A DNA stretch of 64,000 nucleotides, from contig SYEK01000036.1 of NCBI GenBank assembly GCA_005800815.1, positions 1 through 64,000 of the forward strand, read 5' to 3'. Within the stretch, counting starts at the first letter, position 1, and each line of letters begins with the position of its first letter. A program made the translations under genes and the position numbers. The DNA comes from Actinomycetota bacterium (lineage in GTDB: Bacteria; Actinomycetota; Actinomycetes; Nanopelagicales; Nanopelagicaceae). This document shows positions 9,175 to 19,669 of this stretch, piece by piece. A model generated the notes under the pieces. The model was not told the origin of the DNA and did not search any database. It saw nothing but the letters and a program-made list of their open reading frames with translations.

Positions 9175-12100
9175 ATGGCTTTAACCTCCAACTACCCACC
9201 TGCACAGGGCCTCTACAGCCCTGCCCAAGAACACGATGCATGTGGCGTCGCGATGGTTGCAACGCTCACCAAAACCGCTTCACATGAGATCGTAGAAAAA
9301 GCTCTGACGGCTTTGCGAAACCTTGAGCACCGCGGTGCATCAGGTGCTGAGCCAGATAGCGGCGATGGAGCGGGAATACTCATTCGAATTCCAGATAAGT
9401 TTTTTCAAGCCGTCACCTCCTTTGAACTACCTCAGGCCGGCTCGTATGTCACGGGAATTGCATTTATTGAAAATGGAAGAGATGTCAAGGAAGATATGGC
9501 GCGCATCGCTGCCGAGGAGGGTTTACAGGTGCTTGGTTGGCGCGAGCTGCCCATCAACGCCCTGGGATTGGGTATTACTGCGCGCTCAGTGATGCCAGAG
9601 TTTCATCAGGTATTTCTCAGTGGTGTAAGGGCCGAGCAGGGTCTTATCTTGGAGCGCATGGCGTTTTGTCTGCGAAAACGGGCCGAGCACACATTACCGC
9701 TCTACTTTCCATCACTTTCTGCTCAAACAATCGTCTACAAGGGCATGCTCACAACCGGTCAGCTTGAGGACTTCTTCCCAGATTTAAGTGATGAGCGTGT
9801 CGTCTCGCCCTTGGCACTGGTGCACTCACGTTTTTCCACAAACACTTTTCCATCATGGCCTTTAGCGCATCCATATCGCTTCATTGCCCACAACGGTGAG
9901 ATCAATACAGTCAAGGGCAACCGCAACTGGATGCGTGCCCGTGAGACTCTGCTAGAGAGTGATGTAATTCCAGGCGATCTCAAGCGATTATTTCCGATTG
10001 TTGATATCTCGGGAAGTGACTCTGCATCCTTTGACGAGGTGCTTGAGCTTTTGTATTTAGGCGGAAGGTCACTTCCCCATGCAGTATTGATGATGATTCC
10101 TGAGGCCTGGGAGAATCACAGTTTAATGTCACAATCACGACGAGATTTCTATGCTTTCCATGCATCATTGATGGAGCCATGGGATGGACCTGCCTGTGTC
10201 ACATTCACCGATGGCCATCAAGTAGGAGCTGTCCTTGATCGCAATGGTCTGCGCCCTTCTCGCTTTTGGGTAACACAGGATGGTTTGGTGGTGCTCGCCT
10301 CTGAAGTTGGGGTGCTGGATATCGCCCCGCAAGAGATAGTTCGAAAAGGGCGATTGCAGCCCGGCAAGATGTTCTTAGTTGATATCGAAGCCGGACGGAT
10401 CATTGAAGATGAGGAGATAAAGGATTCACTTGCAAAGGCCGCTCCCTATGGAGATTGGCTCAAAGATGGAATGGTGAAATTAAGTGATCTGCCATCACGC
10501 GAGCATATTGTCTATCCACACTCATCAGTTCTTCGACGCCAGCGGGCATTTGGATACAGCGAAGAGGAGTTGCGCATGTTGGTCACTCCCATGGCACGTA
10601 ATGGCATGGAGGCCCTTGGCTCAATGGGAACAGATACTCCTATTGCCGCCCTGTCAAACAAACCACGTTTGCTCTTTGATTATTTTTCACAGCTCTTCGC
10701 TCAGGTAACAAATCCACCATTGGATGCTATCCGCGAAGAATTAGTCACAAGTTTGGGAACAGCGATGGGGCCCGAGCACAATCTCTTGGATCCAGGTCCA
10801 GCCTCATGTCGCCATATCTCATTAGCATTTCCAGTAATCGATAACGATGAGCTCGCAAAGATAATTCACGTCAATGCCGATGGAGATTATCCAGGTTTGA
10901 GTGCCCATGTGGTTCGTGGACTTTTCTTTGTCGCAGAGGGTGGAGATGGATTACGCACCAGGCTCAATGAGATTAAGGCTGAGGTTTCGCGGGCGATAGA
11001 GGATGGCGCTCATATCATCGTCTTATCTGATCGTGATGGCGATACCGAAGAGGCACCAATCCCATCGTTGTTGTTGACCTCGGCGGTGCATCACCACTTA
11101 ATCCGTGAAAAAACCCGTACAAAAGTTGGGCTCGTCGTTGAGGCCGGTGATGTGCGTGAGGTCCATCATGTCGCACTTCTTATTGGCTATGGTGCGGCTG
11201 CAGTCAACCCATATCTTGCTATGGAGAGTGCCGAAGATTTGGTGCTGCAAGGTGTCATCACTGGGATCACTCCTGAAAAAGCGGTGAACAACTTGATCAA
11301 ATCATTGGGCAAAGGTGTGCTCAAGGTGATGTCCAAGATGGGTATCAGCACAATCGCCTCATATACGGGTGCACAGGTCTTTGAGGCTATCGGTTTGAGT
11401 GCCGAACTCGTAGATGAGTTCTTTACCGGAACAACTTCGCGTTTAGGTGGTGTCTCACTCGAAGTCATCGCTCAAGAGACGATTGCACGCCATCACATCG
11501 CTTATCCACCTGGGGGAGAAGTCCCAGGTACGAAACGTCTGCCTATCGGGGGTGAGTACCAGTGGCGACGCGAGGGTGAACCTCATTTATTTGATCCAGA
11601 GACAGTCTTTGCCCTTCAACACTCTACGCGCACAAAGCGCTATGACATTTTCAAGCGCTATACCGAGCGCGTCAATGATCAGAGCTCTCGCCTTATGACC
11701 CTTCGTGGCCTCTTCGAATTTAAGAATCAAAGACCAATCTCAATCGATCAAGTTGAGCCGGCTCGAGCAATTATCGCTCGTTTTTCTACGGGAGCGATGT
11801 CCTATGGCTCGGTCTCGCAAGAGGCACATGAAACCCTGGCTATTGCTATGAATCGCTTGGGTGGTAAATCAAATACTGGTGAGGGTGGGGAGGATCCATC
11901 ACGCAATGTGCTTGAGGCAAATGGAGATTCAAAACGCTCTTCGATCAAACAGGTTGCATCGGGTCGTTTCGGAGTCACTAGTGAATATCTGGTAAGTGCC
12001 GATGATATTCAGATAAAAATCGCCCAGGGTGCCAAGCCTGGCGAGGGCGGACAGTTGCCTGGTAATAAGGTCTATCCATGGATTGCAAAGGTGCGTTACT

Positions 12101-13686
12101 CAACCCCAGGTGTTGGGCTCATTTCACCTCCACCCCATCATGACATCTATTCAATAGAAGATCTGGCTCAACTCATCCATGATTTGAAGAATGCAAATAA
12201 GAATGCACGTGTGCACGTAAAGCTAGTTGCCGAAGTCGGTGTCGGGACAGTTGCCGCCGGTGTCAGTAAGGCACATGCCGATGTAGTTCTAATCTCTGGT
12301 CATGATGGTGGCACTGGTGCATCTCCATTGACATCGCTCAAGCATGCAGGTGCGCCTTGGGAGTTAGGACTTGCTGAGACCCAACAGACATTGCTACTGA
12401 ACAATCTTCGCGATCGAATAGTCGTCCAAGCCGATGGGCAGCTAAAGACTGGCCGCGACGTGGTGATTGCCGCACTTCTTGGCGCAGAGGAGTATGGATT
12501 TGCCACTGCGCCTCTCGTTGTCTCAGGCTGCATCATGATGCGTGTCTGTCATTTAGATACCTGTCCTGTGGGAGTTGCAACTCAAAACCCCGAACTTCGA
12601 GCACGCTTTACCGGTAAGCCCGAATTCGTTGAGACATTCTTTGAGTACATCGCAGAAGAGGTACGCGAAATCTTGGCAAGTCTTGGTTTTAAGACTCTCC
12701 TCGAGGCGATAGGTCATGTCGAATACTTAGAGACTAGAAAGGCAGTGGATCACTGGAAGGCTAGTGGTCTGGATTTATCACCACTACTCGCTCGACCACA
12801 GGTCACAAGCTCATTGCACAATACGCAGGTTCAAGACCATGGCTTGGATGCCGCCCTGGACAACCAACTCATAGCTCTTTCACAGCCTGCACTGATGAAA
12901 AAAGAGTTAGTTCGTATCGATCTGCCAGTGCAAAATGTCAATCGCACAGTTGGAACCATGCTCGGAGCCGAGATAACACGCAGGTATGGTGGCGCAGGCC
13001 TGCCTGATGGCACAGTTGACATTACCTTGCGCGGCTCGGCCGGCCAGTCCCTTGGGGCATTTATCCCAGCCGGACTCACACTTCGCTTGTTCGGTGATTC
13101 AAATGACTACGTCGGTAAGGGGATATCTGGTGGGCGCGTCATAGTTCGTCCAGATATCAAATCACCGTTTGCATCGCATGAGAATGTGATTGCAGGAAAT
13201 GTCATCGGCTATGGAGCAACCTCTGGTCAGATTATGATCCGTGGCATTGTTGGAGAACGCTTTTGCGTAAGGAACTCTGGAGCGATCGCAGTTGTTGAAG
13301 GAATCGGAGATCACGGTTGTGAATATATGACGGGCGGAACGGTTATCGTTCTCGGATCTATTGGACGCAACTTTGCCGCTGGAATGTCCGGAGGCCGAGC
13401 CTTCGTCCTGGATTTGGTTTCAGCACAGGTAAATACCGACATGGTCGATATTCTTGCAGTCCCAGATGACCAGAGAGATCTGCTCAAATCATTGATTATG
13501 GAGTTCGCCGACAACACCGATTCAATCATCGCCTCCAAACTTCTTTCAGATTGGGATGTATCAATTAAGCGCATCTCCTTGGTCATGCCACGTGACTATG
13601 CCCGGGTGCTCGATGCCATGGCACGGGCTACTCGTGAGGGCCTTCCAGTTGATGCTCTTGTTATGGAGGTGGCAGCACTTGGCTGA
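9175..13686 (+). CDS. gltB: Glutamate synthase (NADPH) large subunit GltB
   Basis: Makes glutamate from glutamine and 2-oxoglutarate. 1503 residues, the full four-domain alpha subunit: class II glutamine amidotransferase domain whose catalytic Cys is Cys23 ([10 protein letters not shown]) after a 22-residue propeptide; central domain; FMN-binding synthase domain (about 800-1200) with [16 protein letters not shown] and the [3Fe-4S] cysteines Cys1119, Cys1125 and Cys1130; and a C-terminal glycine-rich beta-helix ([10 protein letters not shown] to GGRAFVLD). It has its own leader and is translationally coupled to gltD, whose start and Shine-Dalgarno lie inside its 3' end. Confidence 0.98.
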   Translation: MALTSNYPPAQGLYSPAQEHDACGVAMVATLTKTASHEIVEKALTALRNLEHRGASGAEPDSGDGAGILIRIPDKFFQAVTSFELPQAGSYVTGIAFIENGRDVKEDMARIAAEEGLQVLGWRELPINALGLGITARSVMPEFHQVFLSGVRAEQGLILERMAFCLRKRAEHTLPLYFPSLSAQTIVYKGMLTTGQLEDFFPDLSDERVVSPLALVHSRFSTNTFPSWPLAHPYRFIAHNGEINTVKGNRNWMRARETLLESDVIPGDLKRLFPIVDISGSDSASFDEVLELLYLGGRSLPHAVLMMIPEAWENHSLMSQSRRDFYAFHASLMEPWDGPACVTFTDGHQVGAVLDRNGLRPSRFWVTQDGLVVLASEVGVLDIAPQEIVRKGRLQPGKMFLVDIEAGRIIEDEEIKDSLAKAAPYGDWLKDGMVKLSDLPSREHIVYPHSSVLRRQRAFGYSEEELRMLVTPMARNGMEALGSMGTDTPIAALSNKPRLLFDYFSQLFAQVTNPPLDAIREELVTSLGTAMGPEHNLLDPGPASCRHISLAFPVIDNDELAKIIHVNADGDYPGLSAHVVRGLFFVAEGGDGLRTRLNEIKAEVSRAIEDGAHIIVLSDRDGDTEEAPIPSLLLTSAVHHHLIREKTRTKVGLVVEAGDVREVHHVALLIGYGAAAVNPYLAMESAEDLVLQGVITGITPEKAVNNLIKSLGKGVLKVMSKMGISTIASYTGAQVFEAIGLSAELVDEFFTGTTSRLGGVSLEVIAQETIARHHIAYPPGGEVPGTKRLPIGGEYQWRREGEPHLFDPETVFALQHSTRTKRYDIFKRYTERVNDQSSRLMTLRGLFEFKNQRPISIDQVEPARAIIARFSTGAMSYGSVSQEAHETLAIAMNRLGGKSNTGEGGEDPSRNVLEANGDSKRSSIKQVASGRFGVTSEYLVSADDIQIKIAQGAKPGEGGQLPGNKVYPWIAKVRYSTPGVGLISPPPHHDIYSIEDLAQLIHDLKNANKNARVHVKLVAEVGVGTVAAGVSKAHADVVLISGHDGGTGASPLTSLKHAGAPWELGLAETQQTLLLNNLRDRIVVQADGQLKTGRDVVIAALLGAEEYGFATAPLVVSGCIMMRVCHLDTCPVGVATQNPELRARFTGKPEFVETFFEYIAEEVREILASLGFKTLLEAIGHVEYLETRKAVDHWKASGLDLSPLLARPQVTSSLHNTQVQDHGLDAALDNQLIALSQPALMKKELVRIDLPVQNVNRTVGTMLGAEITRRYGGAGLPDGTVDITLRGSAGQSLGAFIPAGLTLRLFGDSNDYVGKGISGGRVIVRPDIKSPFASHENVIAGNVIGYGATSGQIMIRGIVGERFCVRNSGAIAVVEGIGDHGCEYMTGGTVIVLGSIGRNFAAGMSGGRAFVLDLVSAQVNTDMVDILAVPDDQRDLLKSLIMEFADNTDSIIASKLLSDWDVSIKRISLVMPRDYARVLDAMARATREGLPVDALVMEVAALG

Positions 13687-15133
13687 TCCAAAGGGTTTTC
13701 TTACAACAGCGCGTGAGCTTCCATCACGGCGTCCGGTTGATGTGCGCATTCAAGATTGGCGCGAGGTCTATGAGCCACAGAGCTTTGAGCATCTACAAAA
13801 GCAGGCAGGGCGTTGTATGGATTGCGGTATCCCTTTCTGTCATTCAGGTTGCCCTCTTGGAAATCTCATCCCTGAGTGGAATGACCTGATTCATAGAGGA
13901 GATAAGCAGGAGGCGATTAACCGCCTGCATGCGACCAATAACTTTCCTGAGGTCACCGGGCGGCTTTGTCCTGCGCCATGTGAGAGTGCATGCGTCGTGG
14001 CAATCAACCTTGATGCGGTGACGATCAAGCAGGTGGAGCTTCGCACCGTGGAAGAGGCTTTTGCAGGTGGGATGGTCAAGCCTTTGGCACCTGATCGTAT
14101 TACAGGCAAAACAGTTGCCGTTATTGGCTCGGGGCCAGCCGGTTTAGCCGCTGCTCAACAGTTAACTCGCGCAGGTCACACTGTGGCCGTATATGAGCGC
14201 GCGGCGAAGATCGGTGGGCTACTGCGCTATGGAATTCCCGAGTTTAAGATGGAGAAACACATTCTTGATCGCAGATTAAATCAAATGGAGAGAGAGGGCA
14301 CTCGTTTTCGCACTGGGGTAGATGTGGGAGGAGAGCTCACGGGCTCTACCCTTCGCAAAAAATATGATGCAATCGTTTTAGCAGTAGGAGCTACAAAATG
14401 GCGTGAACTTGATATTCCTGGTCGCGACCTCGTTGGTGTCCATCAAGCGATGGAGTACCTACCCTGGGGCAATGCGCAGGCCCTAGGTGAGGTCGAACCT
14501 GATGGTATTAACGTCGCGGGAAAGCATGTCGTGATTCTAGGCGGTGGGGATACGGGCGCAGATTGTTTGGGTACCGCTATTCGCCAAGGTGCGGCAAGCA
14601 TCACTCAATTAGAGATCATGCCAAGACCAAGTGATGAGCGGGCAGAGCAACACCCATGGCCAACATATCCAATGATTTATCGCATCTCAAGTGCGCATGA
14701 GGAGAGAGATAATCGTATGTTCTCTGTGAGCACAGAGGAGTTCTTAGGAGATGAGGCTGGAAACTTGCGCGCCATCAAAATCGTCGAGACTGAATTTATC
14801 GACGGCAAGTTTGAGCCGGTCTTAGGAAGTGACAGGGAGATACGTGCCGATTTTGTCTTCCTCGCATTAGGTTTCACCGGACCTGAGCGCTCTGCCTTAC
14901 TTGATCAGTTGGAGGTCGCAATCGATGATCGTGGAAATATCGTCCGAGATGCGAACTATGCTGCAAATAATGATGGAGTTTTCGTCGCTGGCGATGCTGG
15001 CCGTGGGCAGTCACTCATCGTCTGGGCTATCGCCGAAGGTCGTAGCGCTGCATCATCGGTGGATAGATATCTCACCGGCGATACTCAACTGCCGTATCCG
15101 ATAGAGCCAACAGCACGCCAATTGATGGTTTAG
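13679..15133 (+). CDS. gltD: Glutamate synthase small subunit GltD
   Basis: FAD/NADPH-binding beta subunit that feeds electrons to GltB. 484 residues: N-terminal iron-sulfur segment with Cys46, Cys49, Cys54 and Cys58 ([17 protein letters not shown]), FAD loop [15 protein letters not shown] and NADPH loop [12 protein letters not shown], ending with [21 protein letters not shown] at 13679 is the start: it yields the family N-terminus MADPKGF and has GGAGGT at 13665-13670, 8 bases upstream. It overlaps gltB by 8 bases. The frame is open further upstream, but only as a shadow of gltB. Confidence 0.96.
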   Translation: MADPKGFLTTARELPSRRPVDVRIQDWREVYEPQSFEHLQKQAGRCMDCGIPFCHSGCPLGNLIPEWNDLIHRGDKQEAINRLHATNNFPEVTGRLCPAPCESACVVAINLDAVTIKQVELRTVEEAFAGGMVKPLAPDRITGKTVAVIGSGPAGLAAAQQLTRAGHTVAVYERAAKIGGLLRYGIPEFKMEKHILDRRLNQMEREGTRFRTGVDVGGELTGSTLRKKYDAIVLAVGATKWRELDIPGRDLVGVHQAMEYLPWGNAQALGEVEPDGINVAGKHVVILGGGDTGADCLGTAIRQGAASITQLEIMPRPSDERAEQHPWPTYPMIYRISSAHEERDNRMFSVSTEEFLGDEAGNLRAIKIVETEFIDGKFEPVLGSDREIRADFVFLALGFTGPERSALLDQLEVAIDDRGNIVRDANYAANNDGVFVAGDAGRGQSLIVWAIAEGRSAASSVDRYLTGDTQLPYPIEPTARQLMV

Positions 15134-15136
15134 AGT
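15131..15136 (+). promoter_or_regulatory. Leaderless-type -10 box for pyk
   Basis: TAGAGT, 6 bases before the pyk ATG at 15143. Its TAG is the gltD stop codon. Transcription from it would start at or next to the ATG. Confidence 0.5.
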
Positions 15137-15142
15137 TCTTAT

Positions 15143-16582
15143 ATGCGGCGAGCCAAGATTGTATGCACCATGGGCCCTGCAGTTGAATCAGAGCATAAAG
15201 TCAAGGAGCTCATCGATGCTGGGATGAATATGGCGCGCCTCAATCTCTCACATGGGACATATGCCGAGCACCAAGTGCGCTTTGATCAGGTGCGAGCTGG
15301 CGCTAAAGCGGCAGGACGTCCTATTGCGATACTAGTCGACCTACAGGGGCCGAAGATTCGCCTCGCCCGCTTTCTTGCCGGTCCTCATGAACTCTCCCGT
15401 GGAGATATCTTCACAATCACAACTGATGAGATCGAAGGGACGAAGGAACGAGTCGGAACGACCTACAAGGGACTGCCTGGAGATTGTAAAGTTGGGGATC
15501 ACATACTCATCGATGACGGGAAAGTCACTGTTCAAGTCACTCAGGTAATTGGCAATGATGTTATTACCAGAGTCATCGAATCTGGGATGGTGAGTAATAA
15601 TAAAGGAATCAATCTGCCAGGTATAGCCGTCTCTGTGCCTGCTATGTCAGAAAAGGATGTTGAGGACCTTCGTTGGGCTCTACGCACTGGCGCTGATTTC
15701 ATCGCACTCTCCTTTGTGCGGGATGCAGCTGATGTCAAAGATGTTCATAAGATTATGGATGAAGAGGGTGTTCGAATCCCAGTGATTGCCAAGATTGAAA
15801 AACCACAGGCCGTAACAAATATCAAGGAAATCATCGAGGTGTTTGATGGCATCATGGTCGCACGGGGCGATCTTGGGGTGGAGCTTCCTATTGAAGATGT
15901 GCCATTGGTGCAAAAACTCTGTGTCGAACTCGCGCGTGACATGGCCAAACCCGTCATTGTCGCAACACAGATGCTAGATTCGATGATCACTAACTCTCGG
16001 CCGACACGCGCTGAGGCCACAGATTGCGCTAATGCTGTCCTAGATGGCGCAGATGCCCTGATGCTCTCGGGTGAGACGAGCGTGGGTGAGTTTGCCATCG
16101 AATCGGTGCAGACAATGGCACGAATTATTCAAAAGACGGAGGAGGGTGGACTTGATCGGATTCGTCCAATCAAGACAGCCCCACGCACCAAGGGTGGTGC
16201 TATCACAAAGGCCGCCACTGAGGTTGGAGCGATTGTTGATGCCAAATACTTGGTCGCCTTTACACAAAGTGGTGATTCTGCCCGCCGCATGTCGCGCTTG
16301 CGCTCACCGATTCCCATTCTTGCGATGACTCCAGAGGTCGGTACTTTCAATCGACTAGCACTCTCGTGGGGAGTTGAATCAATGTTGACTCCGATTGTTG
16401 GAGCAACCGATGAGATGGTGAAACTTGTCGACTCAGTCTTAATCGATTCAGGGCGCGCTCTCATTGGGGATAATGTGATGATTGTTGCCGGCTCTCCTCC
16501 AGGGATCCCCGGCTCCACTAATGCAATGCGTGTTCACCGCGTGGGAGATGCCGTTGGTGGGGTCGCTCCTGCCTACCGCTAA
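15143..16582 (+). CDS. pyk: Pyruvate kinase
   Basis: Converts phosphoenolpyruvate and ADP to pyruvate and ATP, the last glycolytic step. 479 residues with RRAKIVCTMGPA at the N-terminus, MARLNLSHGTY, VDLQGPKIRLA, the active-site block IPVIAKIEKPQAVTN and MVARGDLGVELP, and VATQMLDSM. The C-terminal regulatory domain is complete. ATG at 15143 matches the usual start and has no Shine-Dalgarno, in line with a leaderless mRNA. gltB-gltD-pyk is a familiar actinobacterial order. Confidence 0.97.
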   Translation: MRRAKIVCTMGPAVESEHKVKELIDAGMNMARLNLSHGTYAEHQVRFDQVRAGAKAAGRPIAILVDLQGPKIRLARFLAGPHELSRGDIFTITTDEIEGTKERVGTTYKGLPGDCKVGDHILIDDGKVTVQVTQVIGNDVITRVIESGMVSNNKGINLPGIAVSVPAMSEKDVEDLRWALRTGADFIALSFVRDAADVKDVHKIMDEEGVRIPVIAKIEKPQAVTNIKEIIEVFDGIMVARGDLGVELPIEDVPLVQKLCVELARDMAKPVIVATQMLDSMITNSRPTRAEATDCANAVLDGADALMLSGETSVGEFAIESVQTMARIIQKTEEGGLDRIRPIKTAPRTKGGAITKAATEVGAIVDAKYLVAFTQSGDSARRMSRLRSPIPILAMTPEVGTFNRLALSWGVESMLTPIVGATDEMVKLVDSVLIDSGRALIGDNVMIVAGSPPGIPGSTNAMRVHRVGDAVGGVAPAYR

Positions 16583-16595
16583 GATTTAGCGTATC

Positions 16596-16668
16596 GCCTC
16601 GGTACTCCAACGGTAGAGAGGGCAGTCTCAAACACTGCATAGTGTCGGTTCGAATCCGACTCGGGGCA
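16596..16668 (+). tRNA. tRNA with CAA anticodon (Leu-like), class I shape
   Basis: A 73-base cloverleaf can be drawn by hand: acceptor 16596-16602 with 16661-16667 (two G-U pairs), discriminator A16668; D arm around AACGGTAG; anticodon stem GCAGT/ACTGC closing a seven-base loop CTCAAAC (anticodon CAA, 16629-16631); variable loop of only five bases (16639-16643); T arm GTCGG-TTCGAAT-CCGAC. CCA is not encoded. CAA would read UUG leucine codons, but bacterial tRNA-Leu normally has a long variable arm, which is missing here. The gene starts 13 bases after pyk; TAAGAT at 16580-16585, using the pyk stop, is a possible -10. Confidence 0.8.
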
Positions 16669-16705
16669 CACTCATCGCACGTGTGCTCTGAAAGGAATAA
16701 TCGTT

Positions 16706-17278
16706 GTGATTCGTATTCTCGTCGCTGAAGATGAGGCTCTCATTCGTATGGACTTGGTCGAGATGCTGCGCGATGCTGGCTATGAAGTAATCGCTGAGGC
16801 AAGTAATGGACAAGAGGCTATTGAATTGGCGAAGTTGCACAGGCCTGATATTGCAATTCTTGATGTCAAGATGCCGATATTAGATGGGATCTCAGCGGCT
16901 GAAAAAATTATTACCATAGCCCCAGTACTCATGCTCACTGCCTTCTCTCAGAGAGAGCTCGTTGATCGCGCCAGGGATGCTGGTGTCATGGCTTATGTCG
17001 TAAAACCCTTTACTATTAGCGACTTAGTTCCCGCAATTGAGATTGCAATCAGCAGGCATGTGCAGATGAAATCTCTGGCCGATGAGGTCTCTGATTTATA
17101 TGAGCGCCTGGAGACACGTAAATTGATCGATCGGGCTAAGGGAATTTTGATGAAGGCACTTAATCTCTCGGAGCCTGAAGCTTTCTCCTGGATCCAGCGC
17201 GCGGCCATGGATAGGCGTATGAGCATGAAGGCGATCGCACAGGCAGTCATCAATCCAGAGGCCGCACCCCATAAATAA
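16706..17278 (+). CDS. pdtaR: PdtaR-type response regulator with ANTAR RNA-binding domain
   Basis: 190 residues. N-terminal receiver domain with acidic pocket AEDE (about 7-10), phospho-acceptor Asp53 (ILDVKMP), the conserved Thr in MLTAF and Lys in VVKPF. C-terminal ANTAR domain about 125-185 (ETRKLIDRAKGILMKA...EAFSWIQRAAMDRRMSMKAIA). ANTAR proteins bind paired RNA hairpins to block termination. Mycobacterial PdtaR works with the kinase PdtaS, which is not in this window. Start is GTG at 16706 with AAAGGAA upstream. It is monocistronic, between the tRNA and the liv cluster. Confidence 0.93.
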   Translation: MIRILVAEDEALIRMDLVEMLRDAGYEVIAEASNGQEAIELAKLHRPDIAILDVKMPILDGISAAEKIITIAPVLMLTAFSQRELVDRARDAGVMAYVVKPFTISDLVPAIEIAISRHVQMKSLADEVSDLYERLETRKLIDRAKGILMKALNLSEPEAFSWIQRAAMDRRMSMKAIAQAVINPEAAPHK

Positions 17279-17299
17279 CTCCCTTTCAGGTCGGGGAGT
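17278..17299 (+). terminator. Weak stem-loop after pdtaR
   Basis: ACTCCC (17278-17283) pairs with GGGAGT (17294-17299) across a 10-base loop right at the pdtaR stop codon. No T-tract follows, so a terminator function is uncertain. Confidence 0.3.
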
Positions 17300-17345
17300 A
17301 AGGGTATTTATAACGAAATTGAAACATTTCACGCTCATCTTCGCC

Positions 17346-17375
17346 TTGAAATCTCGATGTCACATCCATTATTCT
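17346..17375 (+). promoter_or_regulatory. Promoter of the first liv operon
   Basis: TTGAAA (17346-17351), 18-base spacer, TATTCT (17370-17375). It is the best sigma-A-like promoter in the window. Start expected near 17382, with a leader of about 44 bases that includes the TCCCGGGA palindrome and GGAAAGG before the ATG. Confidence 0.6.
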
Positions 17376-17387
17376 GATTTAAACCCT

Positions 17388-17397
17388 GTCCCGGGAC
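17388..17397 (+). promoter_or_regulatory. Palindromic element upstream of livK1
   Basis: GTCCCGGGAC is a perfect 10-base palindrome lying 13 bases downstream of the -10 box and 28 bases before the ATG. The same TCCCGGGA core sits at the same place before the second livK gene (20867-20880). Probably an operator for a shared regulator; the regulator is unknown. Confidence 0.5.
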
Positions 17398-17425
17398 TTA
17401 TGTAACAAAATAGGAAAGGCAGTAC

Positions 17426-18577
17426 ATGAATTCAAAAATTCAGCGCTCACTCGCTGTTGTCTCTGCAGCCGCTCTCGTTTTCGGCGTTGCAGCAGCAACC
17501 AACGCGCAGGCAGCCGTTAAGACTTACACAATCGCCTACCAAGGCCCACTCTCAGGTGGAGAGGCCTCAACTGGCATCGATGAGCAGAACGCAGTCAAAT
17601 ACGCTGCCAAACTCTTCATGAAGAAGAACCCAAATATCAAAATCAAAATCGTTTCAGTAGATGATCAGGGAGATCCAGCTGTCGCATCGACAGTTGCTCC
17701 AGGAACTGGCTCTAACAAGAGCATTCTTGGCGTTGTCGGACCTGCTTACTCAGGTGCAACAATCGCATCACTTCCTTATTATAAGGCTGGCGGATTAGTC
17801 ATGATCTCTCCATCTGCTACACGAGTATCACTCACAGATCCTGCATCACCTGACTTTGGCGGACCAGTTTTCCACCGTGTCGTTGGAAAAGATGACCTAC
17901 AGGGTCCAGCATTGGCAAAGTACGCAACAACCGGTGTTTCAAGTGCGAAGGTCTTCGTATTCGATGACCAATCAGCTTATGCAGTGCCTCTTCGTGGCTT
18001 CGTTGAAGCTGGCTTGAAGAAGGTTGCTGGAGCAACAGTCGTTGGTGGCGGAGATTCAGTGCCAAATACAACGACAGATTTCGCCCCAACAATTGCAAAA
18101 ATTAAGACATCTGGCGCAACTGTCGTTATTTACACTGGTTACTACAGCCAGGCAGCAATCTTTATCAAGCAGCTTCGTGACTCAGGATCAACGGCGATAT
18201 TTGCCGGAGGCGACGGAGTCTTCAACCAGGAGTTCCCAAAGCTTGCTGGTGCATCAGCTGAGGGCTCACGTATCACTGGTGTTGGTGGCCTTGCTGGCAT
18301 CAGCCCAAAGCTTGAAGCAGATTTCAAGAAGCAGATGGGTGTCTCATCAGGTGTGTACTCAGTTGAGTCATACGATGCTGCAAACATTCTCCTCGAGGGA
18401 ATCAAAGCTGGAAACACAACTCGCGCAAAGATGCTCAAGTGGGTCAAGGCCTACAAGGGTAAGAGCGTGAGCGGAAATACCATCAAGTTCGATGCCAACG
18501 GAGACATCTCTTACGGACTCTTCGCAGGTTTCACGACAAAGAACGGTGTTCTCGTCAATACAGGAATCATCAAATAA
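17426..18577 (+). CDS. Liv-type ABC transporter substrate-binding protein 1
   Basis: 383 residues. N-terminal export signal (MNSKIQRSLAVVSAAALVFG, cleavage probably after NAQA near residue 30), then a periplasmic-binding-protein type I fold: TIAYQGPLSGG, VSVDDQGDP, LGVVGPAYSGATIAS, SPSATRVSLTD, VVIYTGYYSQAA and FAGGDGVFN. This architecture binds branched-chain amino acids or related amides; the actual ligand cannot be told. No cysteine follows the signal, so there is no lipobox, which is odd for a Gram-positive binding protein. Strong promoter and Shine-Dalgarno, with a hairpin after the stop. Confidence 0.92.
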   Translation: MNSKIQRSLAVVSAAALVFGVAAATNAQAAVKTYTIAYQGPLSGGEASTGIDEQNAVKYAAKLFMKKNPNIKIKIVSVDDQGDPAVASTVAPGTGSNKSILGVVGPAYSGATIASLPYYKAGGLVMISPSATRVSLTDPASPDFGGPVFHRVVGKDDLQGPALAKYATTGVSSAKVFVFDDQSAYAVPLRGFVEAGLKKVAGATVVGGGDSVPNTTTDFAPTIAKIKTSGATVVIYTGYYSQAAIFIKQLRDSGSTAIFAGGDGVFNQEFPKLAGASAEGSRITGVGGLAGISPKLEADFKKQMGVSSGVYSVESYDAANILLEGIKAGNTTRAKMLKWVKAYKGKSVSGNTIKFDANGDISYGLFAGFTTKNGVLVNTGIIK

Positions 18578-18613
18578 CTCACGATTAGTTGTTTGGCAAC
18601 ACGCTTACTAGTG

Positions 18614-18660
18614 GGTGGGTGCTCTGAAGAATCTTTAAAAAAATCCTTCAGACACCCACC
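18614..18660 (+). terminator. Long intercistronic hairpin between livK1 and livH1
   Basis: GGTGGGTG (18614-18621) and TCTGAAG (18623-18629) pair with CTTCAGA (18646-18652) and CACCCACC (18653-18660): 15 base pairs with one bulged C and an A/T-rich loop. No T-run follows, so it may be a partial terminator or a 3' stabiliser that lets the binding-protein mRNA outnumber the permease mRNA. Confidence 0.7.
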
Positions 18661-18714
18661 TCTTGCTTGGCATTGCAGTAGATTACGCTCACAGCTTGGC
18701 ATCCAAGGAGAGTA

Positions 18715-19665
18715 ATGTTTGAAGTTTTAATAGATCAGTTCTGGTCGCTCACTATCGCCGGAATCGCCCTTGGATTCATATATGTCTTGATTTCACTTGG
18801 CTACACCATGGTCTATGGCGTTCTACGCATGATTAACTTTGCTAACTCTGAGATATTCATGTGGGGAACTTTTGGTACGGTAATAACTAACCGGGATATT
18901 TTTCATTACACCCAGACATCAGAACCTGCCAAGGGGTGGAAACTAGCTCTCGTTCTCATTTCTGCACTACTGATGTCAATGTTTGTAGCCGCCCTTACCG
19001 CTGTTTTCGTCGAATTCGTCGCATACCGCCGCTTGCGCATGAAGGGTACGAACCGATTGGCTACTTTGATCTCTGCAATTGGCATCTCTATCGCATTGGC
19101 AGAGCTCATGCGCCTTCTTACCGACTCACGCCCCGTCGGCTCTCCTCGCGTGCTAGAAAAGATGATCCTTACTGAGGTATGGGGTGCCAACATTCGACTC
19201 GATACGGTCGTCACAATCATTGCAGCAGCGATAATTTACATCCTGCTGGAGCGATTTATTCAGCTCTCTCGTATGGGCAAGGCTATTCGCGCCGTCTCAC
19301 AAAATGAAGACTCTGCCAAGTTGATGGGTGTCAACCTCAACCGTGTCATCACCGTGACTTTTCTCGTTGGCGGATTAGCAACTGGAGCAGCAGGGTTCTT
19401 CTACATCACTGTCTTCGAGTACACCAAGTTCAACATCGGATTCACTATGGGTCTGGCCGCATTTACCGCCGCTGTCCTTGGTGGGATCGGAAATATACGT
19501 GGCGCATTTTTAGGCGGGCTCTCTCTTGGTTTACTTGAAGTCTATGCATCTGCAGTCCTTGGAACTCAGTGGAAGGCGGTCACAGTCTTCATCGTGCTTG
19601 TTTTGGTCCTACTCTTCAAACCAAATGGTCTGTTCGGTGAGGCCGTTCAGCAGACGAGGGCATGA
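18715..19665 (+). CDS. livH: Liv-type ABC transporter permease LivH (copy 1)
   Basis: 316-residue membrane protein of the LivH/BPD_transp_2 family. Signature segments: ALGFIYVLISLGYTMVYGVLRMINFANSEIFMWG near the N-terminus, AYRRLR, GKAIRAVSQNEDSAKLMGVN (the EAA-like cytoplasmic coupling loop, about residues 180-200) and AAVLGGIGNIRGAFLGG. AAGGAG upstream of the ATG. With LivM it forms the channel. It is closely similar in layout and motifs to the second copy at 22135, showing a duplicated unit. Confidence 0.93.
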   Translation: MFEVLIDQFWSLTIAGIALGFIYVLISLGYTMVYGVLRMINFANSEIFMWGTFGTVITNRDIFHYTQTSEPAKGWKLALVLISALLMSMFVAALTAVFVEFVAYRRLRMKGTNRLATLISAIGISIALAELMRLLTDSRPVGSPRVLEKMILTEVWGANIRLDTVVTIIAAAIIYILLERFIQLSRMGKAIRAVSQNEDSAKLMGVNLNRVITVTFLVGGLATGAAGFFYITVFEYTKFNIGFTMGLAAFTAAVLGGIGNIRGAFLGGLSLGLLEVYASAVLGTQWKAVTVFIVLVLVLLFKPNGLFGEAVQQTRA

Positions 19666-19669
19666 GGAT

